Source of the DNA: Tethya wilhelma
Taxonomy: Eukaryota > Porifera > Demospongiae > Tethyida > Tethyidae
Direction: 5' to 3'
DNA: 64,000 nucleotides
Assembly (NCBI GenBank): GCA_964030475.1
Contig: CAXIPT010000001.1
Span: 1,104,297 to 1,168,296 of the forward strand
Shown here: positions 23,610-36,800 of the stretch, in pieces
How positions within the stretch are numbered: position 1 is the first letter of the stretch
Layout: each line of letters opens with the position of its first letter
Translations under genes and position numbers: made by a program
The notes under the pieces: generated by a model
Database searches by the model: none
The model's input: the letters and a program-made list of their open reading frames with translations, nothing else
What the model was told of the DNA's origin: nothing

Positions 23610-25949
23610 TTAGACTACAACTATTGCAGCCATCAGAATAATCATGAGTAGCACTCCACTCAGCACAAAAGAAGCAGCTGTATTATTTGGACAAAAGACA
23701 TGGTTCAGCAATGCAAACAAATGCATGGTAAAGTATCATCATAAAACAACCTACCTGAGTTACATATAGGATCCTCTAGAGCTGGCATCCAGCCATTAGC
23801 TTCACAGGTCTGTCCATTTTCTGCCTCCTCTGAAAGGTCAAATCCTTCCTCACACGAATACAAAGCAGTAGAACCTAAGTTTCTAGTAGTGACTTCAACT
23901 ACACCATTCTCAAGATTATCCAAACTTGGACATTCTGCAATTTCATGCAATAACAAAATAATGTAGCTGTTTATAATCCAGTTATCTATAAGCACACACT
24001 GTCCAATTGCATGTATTATAATTCAGAAATACATAATATAATTCAAGGCATGCAGTGCATGTAATAAAAATTATGTTAAATGGCATACCATCAGACTCAA
24101 GGATTGTGAAGGATACTTGATTTGGTCCAACAAACATGTCCTGTTCGTATTGTGGAGTTCCAACCACATAGAATGATTCCTCCCCTTCTACAAGAACATC
24201 TCCAACAATGTCTACTGTCCTACACTGCATCTGCATGTCGTATGCAAATAAGAATGGTAAACAATCAGTGAGAACTGATAGAAATTAACTTACAGTCATT
24301 GAGTCTGTGAAAGTAAGTTGTTCATTGAGTGGCACAAAGTCAGCTGTGTCAGCAGCTGTATCTTCAACTGTACTGAGAGTTACAACTGCATTTCTGGCTA
24401 GTCCTCCTGCCGGTGGTGTTATCGTAAGGCACACATTCCTACTTGAAGACATCCCAGCATCGCCTTCATCCACAGTAAAATCAGTTTGAGCAAATGTAAC
24501 GGTTACACCTGCATACATGTGTATAGTGTGACAATCATGTATATACTCCCCATTTCCAAGTGATATGTGATGGTATACAAACACACTATTATTTTGGCTA
24601 GAAACATGTACCATCATCATCTTGGATAAAGATGGTAGTGCCCCCATTGACGTTAGGAAAGGCGGTGGAAATGAAGGAGAGAGTATATGATTCCTGGTCC
24701 TCTGCAATATCATCATCAATGATCCCAGGTGAAAAGCACAGCCCCATCACGGTATTAGATGGAAATGGCTTAGGTCCTGATATGAAAGTAAAGTCCGTGT
24801 TTTCTGTATTGTTTCACAAAAAGAAATTTTATAATAAATATAATAATAATTTGAAACTTAGTAATAATTATTATCATTGTGCTACCTAACTGGATGCACA
24901 TGATATTGAATGCATATGAATATTATCTATTGACTTGAAAACCATCAAATTAAGATCAAACTTCAACGACATACATTTATGGTTACTACAATTAATATGT
25001 GTGCACAACTAACTAACCAACTGCTGTTCCTTCTATTACTGAAATGTCAATTGAGAACACTTGTGAATCTTCGATTGTTGTTATTGGCATAACACAAACA
25101 GTGTCATTACCATTCTCCCTTATAGTGTAGGAATTTTGAGCGAATTCCACGTTTGGCACTATTATTTAAAGTATAATAATAATAACTCAGATAATAATTA
25201 TTGTAACAAGTATTATCCATATAAAATTATACCAGTTGTGTCATTTATCGTAGGGAACCGAGATTCTGAGCCTGCCCTGACTGTGACATCACCTGAGGTC
25301 ACTGACACTGAAAAGAACTCTAGAGGTTCTACAGCATTGTCTTCAAGAACCCTAATTGTGACACACTGTTCATCAGTTGATGTAAAGGTTAAATCCCTAT
25401 TAATTGGAGTGTAATCACTGCCCGCTGAAATGAGATGAATACCATAATATTATGCATGCAGTAATAAAAGTGGCACGAACATGGGTGAATGTGTAAAAGT
25501 CTGAATAAAATATACTACCGGTATACCAAATACCTATAATATTATGTTGTTTTATTATTATAATTATACTTTACCTCCACTGCATACACTGACAGTATCA
25601 TTCTGTAAAGAAATTTATTCATTTTTAAGTAAGCATTACCTATAGCATTTGAATCAGCTGTAGCAACATTCACTATGACTTGATTAGCTGGTGCAGAAGT
25701 CAGGAGAATACAGATTTCATAGTCTGAGCCTTCAGCAACCTGCATACCATTTGGTGGTTGAGTAAGGGAGATTACTGCTTCAGGATCTATTGAATAAAAT
25801 AAATCACGTTATACCTACATGCCTATAATAGTTTAGTACATATAAGACTCCATTAAAATGTACTAAAGAATACCTTGTGCTTTGACTGTAAATAGCAATG
25901 GACTAACAACAAACAGCACAGTCAGTAGTGGTCTGAAAGCCATGGCCAT
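23610..25949 (-). CDS. Gene C: Calx-beta/CCP protein with GPI-type C-terminus
   Basis: Predicted 450-residue surface protein. Nine exons: signal peptide 25874-25949 (MAMAFRPLLTVLF...); Calx-beta 1 = 25640-25786 + 25233-25424; Calx-beta 2 = 25018-25158 + 24612-24803; Calx-beta 3 = 24294-24508 + 24089-24230; CCP 23755-23934; C-terminal exon 23610-23677. The last exon encodes AASFVLSGVLLMIILMAAIV and ends two residues later at TAA with no basic tail. Together with the upstream small residues (NSAAS) this fits a GPI-anchor signal; a tail-less membrane helix is the alternative. The intron inside Calx-beta 3 is phase 0, the others phase 1, exactly as in divergent neighbour D, so C and D share an ancestor. 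Confidence 0.9.
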
Positions 25950-27527
25950 TATCACCGTTTATTGGGACTCCAAACTGTATCAGCTGTTAACTGTTTAATG
26001 TTTCTCAATGCACTGGCAACTGTCTTTGGACTGTTTTCTGAAACTTATGAGCTTTGCATTGGGTGTGACACTGTATTATAATGTCTGCTATAATAATGCA
26101 CTTCCTTCACTTGGTGACACAGTTCTACCACAGGTATTTTTAATGTCTCCATATAGTGATCATATGAAACATGTAAAGAAACCTTTCTACAACCCATTTA
26201 AAGGAAATTGGGCAAACTATAAAGCATTCCTGTGGTGAAATCATGTCTCCAAGTACAATATTTGATTCCATGTGCACATGGGCACTAACCCATGTTCAAT
26301 ATTAAGTAACTCTGTTAATTTTGCAGTGGATACATATTACTATCACAGCACAAGAACAAAATTTCATAGTTGTGGCTTCTTGATCTCTAAGCCCACTTTA
26401 AGGGTGTTCAGCAAAGTTTACATTTCTGTGAGCTTTACATATGGGCCTTGCATGTAAAAGTAAGTTGTTATATTAAATTGTCCGAGAGAGCCATCAGTCC
26501 ATGGAGACATCATCATATAGGTTCTTCAGGATACACAGTACTGGTGTAATTATATTGAATACTTACTGTACATGCATGCACGCATGTATGTGTGTTTAAT
26601 ACTAGTGTACATGTGCATGCCAGTACATGTTTTTACATTCACACTTAAGTTGATTCCTTCCCATGCAGGTTTCCTGCATGAGCAGGTTTGATTGATTTTA
26701 TATAGATTTTAATGATGATCATTATTATCATGGGTATTGTGTCATGAGACATCAGCTAGACCATTCCTACTAAGGTTACAGGTACTACCACGTAGCTTCC
26801 ATGCAACTGAATACTTCCATGCACTGCTTGAAAGCTCCCCTGTGCTTAATGGCACTTCTTGCATATAGCTTTACAACATGAATATACAATAGTCATGTCA
26901 TTGAGTGTACATTGCACAAGGCTATCAGATTAAAGCTTACTGTAGCTGCAAAACTGAAAGGTTTCAGTTTACAGTAGAGTATAGAACTTATAGTTCAGAA
27001 TTGGGCCCATGGGGGGTGAAAATGATAACACAAGAAGTACAGTATTAATAAAAACACAATCAAAAAATTATTAATTAGAGAGGGATGTATGTACGATGCC
27101 TCTGATATCTCACCCACTCAACCAGCTTGGTTTAGTGTATGCATGCAATCCTGTCTACAGATAATTATGATCTCATGACTCTATATATACTGGGACTTTT
27201 GAGCCTCGCCTATAGGGTATGTATTTTTATTACTGTAAACTTCCATTTATAGTCAAACAGAACACATATAAGCAAATAGGAAAGACATTCCACTGTTGTT
27301 GTATTCATCCACCTTCAATATTAAATTCAGTTTTATTGTAGGCATAGTTGTGGTAAAGTATCATCACCAAGAACTTTTATAGTGCATGATCACAATTATT
27401 CTTATTTAACTACAATGTCATAGAAGTTTAGACAGTCATAAATAAATCATCAGCAACAAGACTAGAAGAGCAACTGATCTAGAATCAAAACTATATACAT
27501 CATAGTGGGAGACAAAGCTACATTGCA
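25950..27527. promoter_or_regulatory. Shared 5' region between divergent genes C and D
   Basis: This 1.58-kb interval between the start codons of C (minus) and D (plus) should contain both promoters. A short plus-strand open frame at 26008-26238 and another at 26272-26457 show no recognisable domain and no similarity to the family, and are probably chance. No clear transposon termini were seen. Confidence 0.5.
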
Positions 27528-30500
27528 ATGGAAATCAAACTACTTGTCTGTGTCTTATCATTTATAACCAGTCTACTGCCTACTGGAAATGCTCAAGTAG
27601 AAGGTATGCTTAAAACAATGATGATCATAATGATTTTGTGGTTATAATTATTATCAATGGAGTGAACGAAGTAATCCATGATTATGCGAGTATATCATTC
27701 ATATGGTGCCTAGCATGGTCTATGGCATGCAAACAACATTTGCAATGTATATTACCATAAATAATAATCTTTATGACGTTTCACTGATTTCAGATACTAT
27801 TGAGGCTCTAGTTAGGACTACTGCTCCTACACCTACAATATTAATATTCAATGAAGGGGATAGCTTTCAAGTATGTGTTTCACTAGCCAGTGCACCAACC
27901 AATCGAGTGGAGGTGAACATTCAAACTGTTGAAGTGACTAACATTGCAGCAGAGGGTAAAATAATTGACATTATCCATTATCATGATAATAGTGAAATTA
28001 ATGTTAGCTTTGTTTCTCCAGCTGGGGTAGATTTCACTGCAGTTGATGCGGTACTAGTGTTCCCAGCTTTACAGCCACCAGTAGAGGAATGTGTGGACAT
28101 TAGTATTTTTGAAGACAATAGAATTGAACAAGTGGAGGGATTTACCATCAATGTGACGACCACTTCTTCTGAGATATTTCTTACAGGAGTAACATTACCC
28201 CTTTCACCACTTATAACTGACACAAGTGGTAAGCAGTCGGCAACTAACCACTACATGCATTTATGCATGTGTGGGCATTAATTTTATAATAATTATGTAC
28301 TGATTAATACCATCAGGAAATCATAGTTTGATTTAATGTATACAGTTGCAATATTTGGATTTGCCCAACCATCCTACGATCTTTCAGAGGACAGTAACAC
28401 ATCAGTGTGTGTGGTCACTAATACAACTATTGATGATCCTATTTCTACCCGAGTAGTAACTCTATCAGCTATGGCAGACACTGCAGATGGTACTTTAACT
28501 TAATTTTTGCACCCCAACATTGATAGTAATAATTATGAACAAGCCATATTACATGTTTCTCGCACAGCCAATGATGACTTTGCCCAACCTTCCATTGATC
28601 TGACCTTCGGTTCAAACACACCTCCTGAAGGAGAGTGTATTTCTCCTGGTATCAATGATGACGACAATGTGGAGGATCTGGAGTCATACACACTTTCCAT
28701 TGCATCCGGTGCTACTAGCCCTGGCTCTGATACAACCATTATAAACATCATAGACGATGATGGTTAGTACAATGTAACCATCTGCTGCCAGATTATAGTG
28801 CAATGAGCTATATTATTGCCCACACTTTATTACTGTCAGGTGTTAACATCACATTTAATTCCCCAATGATCCCTCTGGATGAACTGGATACTGGAGCAAA
28901 CTCAGAAGTAGAGGTATGTCTCACTGTATCTCTGCCTCCTGGGGCCTTGCAAAGAAATGTGATAGTGACTGTCACAACTGAGGATGGCACTGCTAATTCA
29001 GGAGTTGACTTTGAGCCCCTAAATGTAATGCTGACATTTTCACCAGGCAATGTAAGTTACATACAATTCTTGCATGATTGAATCACTGAAACCTAAATTC
29101 ATCAGACTATTATGGTACTACAATAGCTTGAAATGTGTGAGAATGTTACAGTCTTTGGTGACAATCTGATTGAAATGAATGAAACGTTCACAGTAAGCGG
29201 AATGGCAGAAAATATTCAAGACATGTTTTTGAACCAAGCAAGTATCACAATCATTGATAATGGAGGTGAGATACGAATAAGCAAGACATCAATCATGCAA
29301 CTGAATAACCAGAAAAAAAAAACACTTGCAGACACAATCTCATGCATGTGATGGGACTGCAATGCCAAATATAAGTAATATATAGCATACTTTCTAACAT
29401 CAATTGCAGATGAATGCCCATCCTTGAGCAATATCACTAATGGAATAGTAACAGTGAATGGCAACATCCTTGGCTCAGTGGCTACCTACTCCTGTGAGAG
29501 TGGGTTTGAGGTCGAGGGTGATGAGGAAAGAGAGTGCCAGATGAACGGAGAGTGGAGTGGAAGTGAACCAGAATGTGTTGAACCAGGTTAGAAACTTGAT
29601 AAATGTATTGACAGTCACTGATAACTGAGATCAATACGATGTATTAAACATTATTGTCTAAGCTGTAGTATAGTCAAATTGCAATCTCAGTGAACTTATA
29701 GTTTCACCGTGACCATGCATGCATTATTCTTTGCTCATGCAGCTCCAACCACTCTTGGTACAACAGAAGATGATGATGATGACAGCAACACTGGTAGAAC
29801 TGTTGGGATTGCAGTTGGAGTGTCTGTAGGAGGACTATTTATCATCATCATTCTCATTCTTCTCATTGCTCTTTGTGTGTGGTATGTTCGTAAACGAAGG
29901 GCCTCGCAGAAATACACCCTAAGCTACAGCACAATGTATGGTAAGCTGACCCAACATCAGCATAATAATTATTGCATGGCTATACAATAGCCTGGGCTTT
30001 TATGGATGGATCCAGAAATGCATGCACTCATGAGAATTAGGACAAACTTGCTAGTCTAGAGCCTCACAAAATGCAGACAGTGTTTCCCCAGCACATTCCA
30101 GTGTAGAGAAGGACACACTAGAAATCCTTAGAACTGATTTGTTCTTTGCAACAACACACCAAACTCTCGGCACTTGAAGAATGTTAATATGGACACTGGG
30201 TTTCTACTAAGTATGGCATTCACCAAATCTTGGAGTCCATTCTTAGGTGCTAACCAAGAACCTTGCTTGGTTTCAGCTGTTTCACATGGCAACTTATAAT
30301 ATCCAATCATGTAGTTTGAAATCCACACTCGACAAGAAACCTTGGATATTATTCAAAAGATTCAATAGCACATATCCCCTTTCTTGTCAAAGCTAAGTTT
30401 TTTTTCACTTTTAGTTGTTCCTTATTGAACAAAAGGTTTCTTGAATCACAATAGTTAAATAGATTCTGAGGTTAAAAATGATTTGCATGGACACTGCCAG

Positions 30501-30764
30501 CTGAATCAAAATTGATTTTTAATACATGTAATCCGTAGGCAATTCCAGTCAGAGACCAACAGACAAGCCTAATCAGCCTGAACCTGAAGTGCCTCTAACT
30601 GAAAGAGGAGAACCTCATGAAGAAAGGGGTGTTGACATTGGTGATGACGCTGACGAGACTGATAGTAAGTAAACTTCTGCATGTACACCATTGACAATGT
30701 CAACTTACTGTGAATGATGCTATACACCTCAATATACTTTGCTTTAATTCTTCCAGGTACTTGA
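27528..30764 (+). CDS. Gene D: Calx-beta/CCP single-pass membrane protein
   Basis: Predicted 547-residue membrane protein, paralogue of gene C. Exons: signal peptide 27528-27603; Calx-beta 1 = 27794-27955 + 28022-28228; Calx-beta 2 = 28346-28489 + 28568-28762; Calx-beta 3 = 28840-29051 + 29127-29265 (phase-0 intron); CCP 29410-29586; membrane exon 29743-29940; tail 30539-30664; terminal exon 30757-30764. The helix (IAVGVSVGGLFIII...) is followed by WYVRKRRASQKYTLSYSTMY, a basic then tyrosine-rich juxtamembrane segment. The acidic tail contains EVPLTERGEPHEERG. The GTAAGTAA donor at 30665 also supplies an in-frame stop, so retaining the last intron ends the protein at 30672 with Lys instead of Thr. 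The tail exons are repeated at 32366-32491 and 32584-32591 within a probable false duplication. Confidence 0.9.
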
Positions 30765-31994
30765 GTAACTAAAATCAAAGAATTAGAGAACAAGCTAGTT
30801 TTGAGCAGATTTCAGTTTCATGCTTGACTCCATACACCCTGTCACATGAATTTTAATACTTCACAATTATAGCTGTAGATACATGTATCCATAATTCATT
30901 ACTAATTTGTTACATAAACTTTAATACCTTGATCAGTAATTTTGTTTTGATTATACCTCATAACTTTGATACAATGGCATTTTGCTATAATTATGAGAGG
31001 ATATTGCACAATTGACCCATATATATTATGCAGACTTCTGCATGATCGTTGTGACCTATAGTACTGCACATGGAGTCGGAAAAATTAATAGTTAATAATT
31101 TATGATTCGTCTTTAAGTTGAACATTGAACATCGAACCATGCACCCAAATCAAAATGCTTGTCAATATACCCAGCTGTACAGTGTATCTAATTAAGCAGT
31201 ACCATGGAAACAAAGGATTGCAACTGTTTAGTCAAAACATGTATAATCTTACACAATAATGTGACGTTTGTGAACACGTGCATGCAGTGCTCGGTGAAGC
31301 AGGTGCATGTATGTATAAACAGGGAGGACACCACAGCCACTCCGGGGAAGTCATAGCTAACCACATACTTTCCAAAACTTTCTGTCACTAGGATCACTTG
31401 AGCCAACTTCTATAATGCTACGGTATAACTAGCAGTAGATGGTAAACCACACCTATTAGTTGGAGACAAAACAAGGGCACTCCTGGCTATAGCAGATTGA
31501 CAAACTACAGCATCTAGAACATACTGAGAGTCTGGACAACATATAATACTGAAATCTACAGTGGTGCTACATAACTCTCCCTCACAAAGTTTGTCCCAAG
31601 ATCAAGCCTGAGGCCTCATACAGCAATGATTTCAACGGCCAGTGTGTTTGCCGCTGTCAGTGTACTCCTACTAAGTGGTGTTATGTACTGCAGTGGGCAA
31701 GGTAAGAAGAATGAATGCCAATTTTATAAGCTATACAGCTCTACAGCCTCTACCATCAGAATTAAGATGTAGTATAGCTGTGAAGCAAGTAGAATTAAAG
31801 GGGGAGGGGCTAGTTTACATGTTCTGCATGTGAGTCATACTAATAGTGATTAATATACAAGATGCATAATTCAAGTTAACATCATAAGAATATTTATCAA
31901 TGTAATGTTTAAAACCATTAAATTTACAGTTGTGAAATTATGATTGCACTGAATAACAGTTGAATTAAGTACAATGTCATGCATATAGTCTTTT
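30222..31994. repeat. First copy of a 1.77-kb near-identical direct repeat
   Basis: This copy holds the gene D tail exons and an extra signal-peptide exon of gene E (31626-31701). The second copy is 32051-33825. The copies differ by scattered single bases and small indels (for example GCCGCTGTCAGTG versus GCTGCTGTCATTG in the signal exon), as expected for two alleles. A sequencing adapter sits at their junction. Confidence 0.9.
31626..31701 (+). pseudogene. Extra copy of gene E signal-peptide exon, probably a false (allelic) duplicate
   Basis: Encodes MISTASVFAAVSVLLLSG and has a normal GTAAGA donor, so it would splice to gene E exon 2. It differs from the exon at 33455-33530 by Ser for Ile at residue 12. 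Because an adapter separates the two copies, this is most likely the second haplotype misjoined in the assembly rather than a real alternative first exon. Confidence 0.7.
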
Positions 31995-32007
31995 CTGAAC
32001 CCTATCT

Positions 32008-32039
32008 TCGTCGGCAGCGTCAGATGTGTATAAGAGCAG
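32008..32039 (+). other. Illumina Nextera adapter sequence embedded in the assembly
   Basis: The sequence starts TCGTCGGCAGCGTC and continues with AGATGTGTATAAGAG followed by CAG. This is the Nextera read-1 adapter (33 bases: the TCGTCGGCAGCGTC primer tail plus the 19-base Tn5 mosaic end) with one A missing in the final AGACAG. It is not genomic. It lies between the two copies of the 1.77-kb repeat, flanked by about 13 and 11 bases belonging to neither. Confidence 0.97.
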
Positions 32040-32050
32040 TACGCTTGCAT

Positions 32051-33825
32051 AAATCTTGGAGTTCATTCTTAGGTGCTAACCAAGAACCTTTCTTGGTTTC
32101 AGCTGTTTCACATGGCAACTTATAGTATCCAATCATGTAGTTTGAAATCCACACTCGACAAGAAACCTTGGATATTATTCAAAAGATTCAATAGCACATA
32201 TCCCCTTTCTTGTCAAAGCTAAGTTTTTTTTTCACTTTTAGTTGTTCCTTATTGAACAAAAGGTTTCTTGAATCACAATAGTTAAATAGATTCTGAGGTT
32301 AAAAATGATTTCCATGGACACTGCCAGCTGAATCAAAATTGATTTTTAATACATGTAATCCATAGGCAATTCCAGTCAGAGACCAACAGACAAGCCTAAT
32401 CAGCCTGAACCTGAAGTGCCTCTAACTGAAAGAGGAGAACCTCATGAAGAAAGGGGTGTTGACATTGGTGATGACGCTGACGAGACTGATAGTAAGTAAA
32501 CTTCTGCATGTACACCATTGACAATGTCAACTTACTGAGAATGATGCTATACACCTCAATATACTTTGCTTTAATTCTTCCAGGTACTTGAGTAACTAAA
32601 ATCAAAGAATTAGAGAACAAGCTAGTTTTGAGCAGATTTCAGTTTCATGCTTGACTCCATACACCCTGTCACATGAATTTTAATACTTCACGATTATAGC
32701 TGTAGATACATGTATCCATAATTCATTACTAATTTGTTACATAAACTTTAATACCTTGATCAGTAATTTTGTTTTGATTATATACCTCATAACTTTGATA
32801 CAATAGCATTTTGCTATAATTATGAGAGGATATTGCACAATTGACCCATATATATTATGCAGACTTCTGCATGATCATTGCGACCTATAGTACTGCACGT
32901 GGAGTCGGAAAAATTAATAGCTAATAATTTATGATTTGTCTTTAAGTTGAACATTGAACATCGAACCATGCACCCAAATCAAAATGCTTGTCAATATACC
33001 CAGCTGTACAGTGTATCTAATTAAGCAGTACCATGGAAACAAAGGATTGTAACAGTTTAGTCAAAACATGTATAATCTTACACAATAATGTGACGTTTGT
33101 GAACACGTGCATGCAGTGCTCGGTGAAGCAGGTGCATGTATGTATAAACAGGGAGGACACCACAGCCACTCCGGGGAAGTCATAGCTAACCACATACTTT
33201 CCAAAACTTTCTGTCACTAGGATCACTTGAGCCAACTTCTATAATGCTACGGTATAACTAGCAGTAGACTGTAAACCACACCTATTAGTTGGAGACAAAA
33301 CAAGGACACTCCTGGCTATAGCAGATTGACAAACTATATAGTAACTAGAACATACAGAGAGTCTGGACAACATATATACTGAAATCTACAGTGGTGCTAC
33401 ATAACTCTCTCTCACAAAGTTTGTCCCAAGATCAAGCCTGAGGCCTCTACAGCAATGATTTCAACGGCCAGTGTGTTTGCTGCTGTCATTGTACTCCTAC
33501 TAAGTGGTGTGATGTACTGCAGTGGGCAAGGTAAGAAGAATGAATGCCAATTTTATAAGCTATAAAGCTCTACAGCCTCTACCATCAGAATTAAGATGTA
33601 GTATAGCTGTGAAGCAAGTAGAATTAAAGGGGGAGGGGCTAGTTTACATGTTCTGCATGTGAGTCATACTAATAGTGATTAATATACAAGATGCATAATT
33701 CAAGTTAACATCATAAGAATATTTATCAATGTAATGTTTAAAACCATTAAATTTACAGTTGTGAAATTATGATTGCACTGAATAACAGTTGAATTAAGTA
33801 CAATGTCATGCATATAGTCTTTTCA
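32051..33825. repeat. Second copy of the 1.77-kb near-identical direct repeat
   Basis: Corresponds base for base to 30222-31994 with a few substitutions and indels, offset about 1828. It includes duplicate gene D tail exons (32366-32491, 32584-32591) and the gene E signal exon (33455-33530). It continues without a break into gene E intron 1, so its E exon is the one contiguous with the rest of that gene. Confidence 0.9.
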
Positions 33826-36800
33826 TACATAAGCTATTGTGAGAGAAAGCATGATCCGGCCGTGTACGTATGTGTGTGCATGCCCAATCGAAGCATATCA
33901 TAGACTGCATGCATGAAGCATTCGAAACCTGGTCTTGCAATAAACCTAATCCAATGGACTCATCCCACATAAGCTGTTGTCTAATACCAAATGAAGTCAT
34001 GGTTACTTGAATGCAACATGATGCAATTCAACTCTACATTAAGTATTGTTTTGCCATGTTGAAACCAAGCCATATAGCTTAACATTCCTGTGGCTGAAAT
34101 TAAAATTGAACAGGATATAAACAATCATTAGCATTTAGTCCATTACACAACACAACTCATAATGTTATGCTCTTTGCTATAATTATACCAGCCCTTATAG
34201 CTTTTCTAGGTTAGCACATTACACATGCATACCCACTCTCTCATATGCAGTTACAATATCCATTAACCTACCGAACCAAATCGCAGTCAATGAATCTGAC
34301 GGATCCATTCAAGTATGTGTTCAAACTGATGGTCCTCTAAGCAACCCAACTTCAGTTGACTTTCAATCTCGTGAACAAACAGCAATGTGTATGTGAATTA
34401 ATGAGCACTACTATAAAAATATCACTATTATCAATGATTCATGCATTTTGTTATTCATTTCTTTAGTTGGAATGGACTTTATTGATGCAACACGAACCAT
34501 AACTTTCGGTTCTTCTCCTAATCAAGAATCATCATGCTTCAACATTGTCATCATGTCAGATAATACGGTTGAACGAAGCATGGAGACGTTTCTTATCTTA
34601 CTACTTCCAAATTCACAATCTTCAAATTCTGGGATCATAGTTGATACTCAAATCCATACAATCACAATTATTGACACAGACAGTGAGACTACAACAATAT
34701 ATGTATTGATGCATGCATGTGGTCATAATTGATCAAACCGAATTTTTTTTTGCCATACACACATAATATATAGAGCAATGAGCGGGGTTTCCAGAATGCC
34801 TTAGTTTGCGGACAATTTAACAATCATAGAAGCTTCAGTTAGTGATACACAAGTCTTGCTTGCCAGACCTCGCACAAAATGCACATATGTGGGGGCTGGG
34901 CAGCGAGACAAGTGTATCACTAAACGAAACTTCTACATTTGTCAAATTGCAGGAAAATAACGCAGTCTGGAATCCCCACCCATTACTCTACATGTTGACT
35001 TTGCCTTTATTCATTGTTTTCGTAGAGTTAAACGTGTCTTTCTCAGAACCCTATTATAATGTGACAGAAGGGACACCTTCAGTATCAGTGTGTAGTGAGA
35101 TTGTTGGAGGCTTGTTGGCTGATGACTCAGACGACATACGATTTGGTATAGATTTTTTCGACAACAACAGCACAGCAACAAGTAATGATAATACAATAGC
35201 CTTTGTATGATATAGTTTCTGGAAAGAAAGAAATTATATGTTTTTTCATGGTTCGAAATAATAATTTCAGGTGGTGTTGATTTTAGTGCTAATTTGGGCG
35301 AATTACAATTTGTCTTTGATGACTCTAATCAAATCACTTCTTGCATATCGATTGGAATAATTGACGATGACACTATTGAAGATGCAGAGCAATTCTACCT
35401 CTCACTGGAGCTCCGTCCAGGACTGAGTGAGTCAGTTGAGTTTGTCAATGGAACAACAAGAGTCACCATTAGAGATAATGATGGTAAGCCAATTCGATCC
35501 TCTCTATGAGAGAGCCACTCTGAGTCAGTGTTTGTACACATGAATGCATTGAAAAATAAATCATCATCTACTACTATTTCCTACAGCTGCTACTGTGACT
35601 CTGATTCCGAACCTAGCTATCTCAGTGCTTGAGGGCAATCGCTCTATGTTGACTCCAATACGGTTGTGTGTTGCACTTGCTGAAAGTAACAATGAAGAAA
35701 TTGAAAGAGATGTTGTGGTTAATGTAGCCACAACAGAAAACACTGCTACAGGTGAGTGCATGAATACATGTACATATAATCAGGGCTTGTAGTGAGCCTG
35801 AACTAAAATGCATCTATATGCACACCTATACAATTTAAATTTGGCACTCATCTACCACTGCGACTAGCAGAAGCAAAGGCTTAATTGCAATTTGTTTAAG
35901 AAAGCATGAAATGAAGGTTTGCCTGTGTCAGCACAAGGATAGGAGAATAATTTTTGTATGATACATTTTCCCAGTTCTGCAAGCTACTAATAATATCCAT
36001 GATTTTCCATAAGCCTTTATACCTTGCCTATCATGTAGAGGGTGATTTTGAGCTACTGACGACCAACTTGACCATTGCCAGGGGAAGTAGTGAAGGAGCA
36101 ATGACATGCTTCAATGTAACAATTATTGGAGATAATTTGCTCGAACAGGATGAGTCACTGACAGTGGAACTAACAGCCATTACAGCAGATGTAATAATGG
36201 ACGGCTCTGAGTCCATCACTATCACTATACTTCATGACGGAGATGGTAAGTTATTACAATAGATGGTACTAACATTTCCCCCAGCACTATAGCTGCTTCA
36301 ATATTTATTATAATTATTTTTCCCAATACTTTTGGGGCAAATCACACACAGCATAACATAATAATGACAGTGCATACATGTATGATCATTGATTTGTCTG
36401 TGTAGTAAATATCTGCCCTATACTGGAAGAACCACAGAATGGTGCACTCCAAAGTAATGGATATAATCTTGGCTCTATTGTCACTTACTCCTGTAACCAG
36501 AACTACCAACTCAGTGTCAATCCATCAACACGAGTGTGTCAACAAGATGGAACTTGGACTGGTGAAGACCCACAATGTTGTAAGTATTATATCTTGCCTG
36601 TCATGTAGAGGGTGATTTTGAGCTACTGATGACCAACTTGACCATTGCCAGGGGAAGCAGTGAAGGAGCAATGACATGCATCAATGTAACAATTATTGGA
36701 GATAATTTGCTCGAACAGGATGAGTCACTGACAGTGGAACTAACAGCCATTACAGCAGATGTAATAATGGACGGCTCTGAGTCCATCACTATCACTATAC

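Noticed and set aside
26008..26457. Two short plus-strand open frames between genes C and D
   Set aside because: No domain, no family similarity, no splice context; likely chance in the divergent promoter region.
34842..35210. 122-codon open frame as the true start of a Calx-beta exon
   Set aside because: Its first half is a foldback element; the exon starts after the TAG acceptor at 35025, which restores phase 1.
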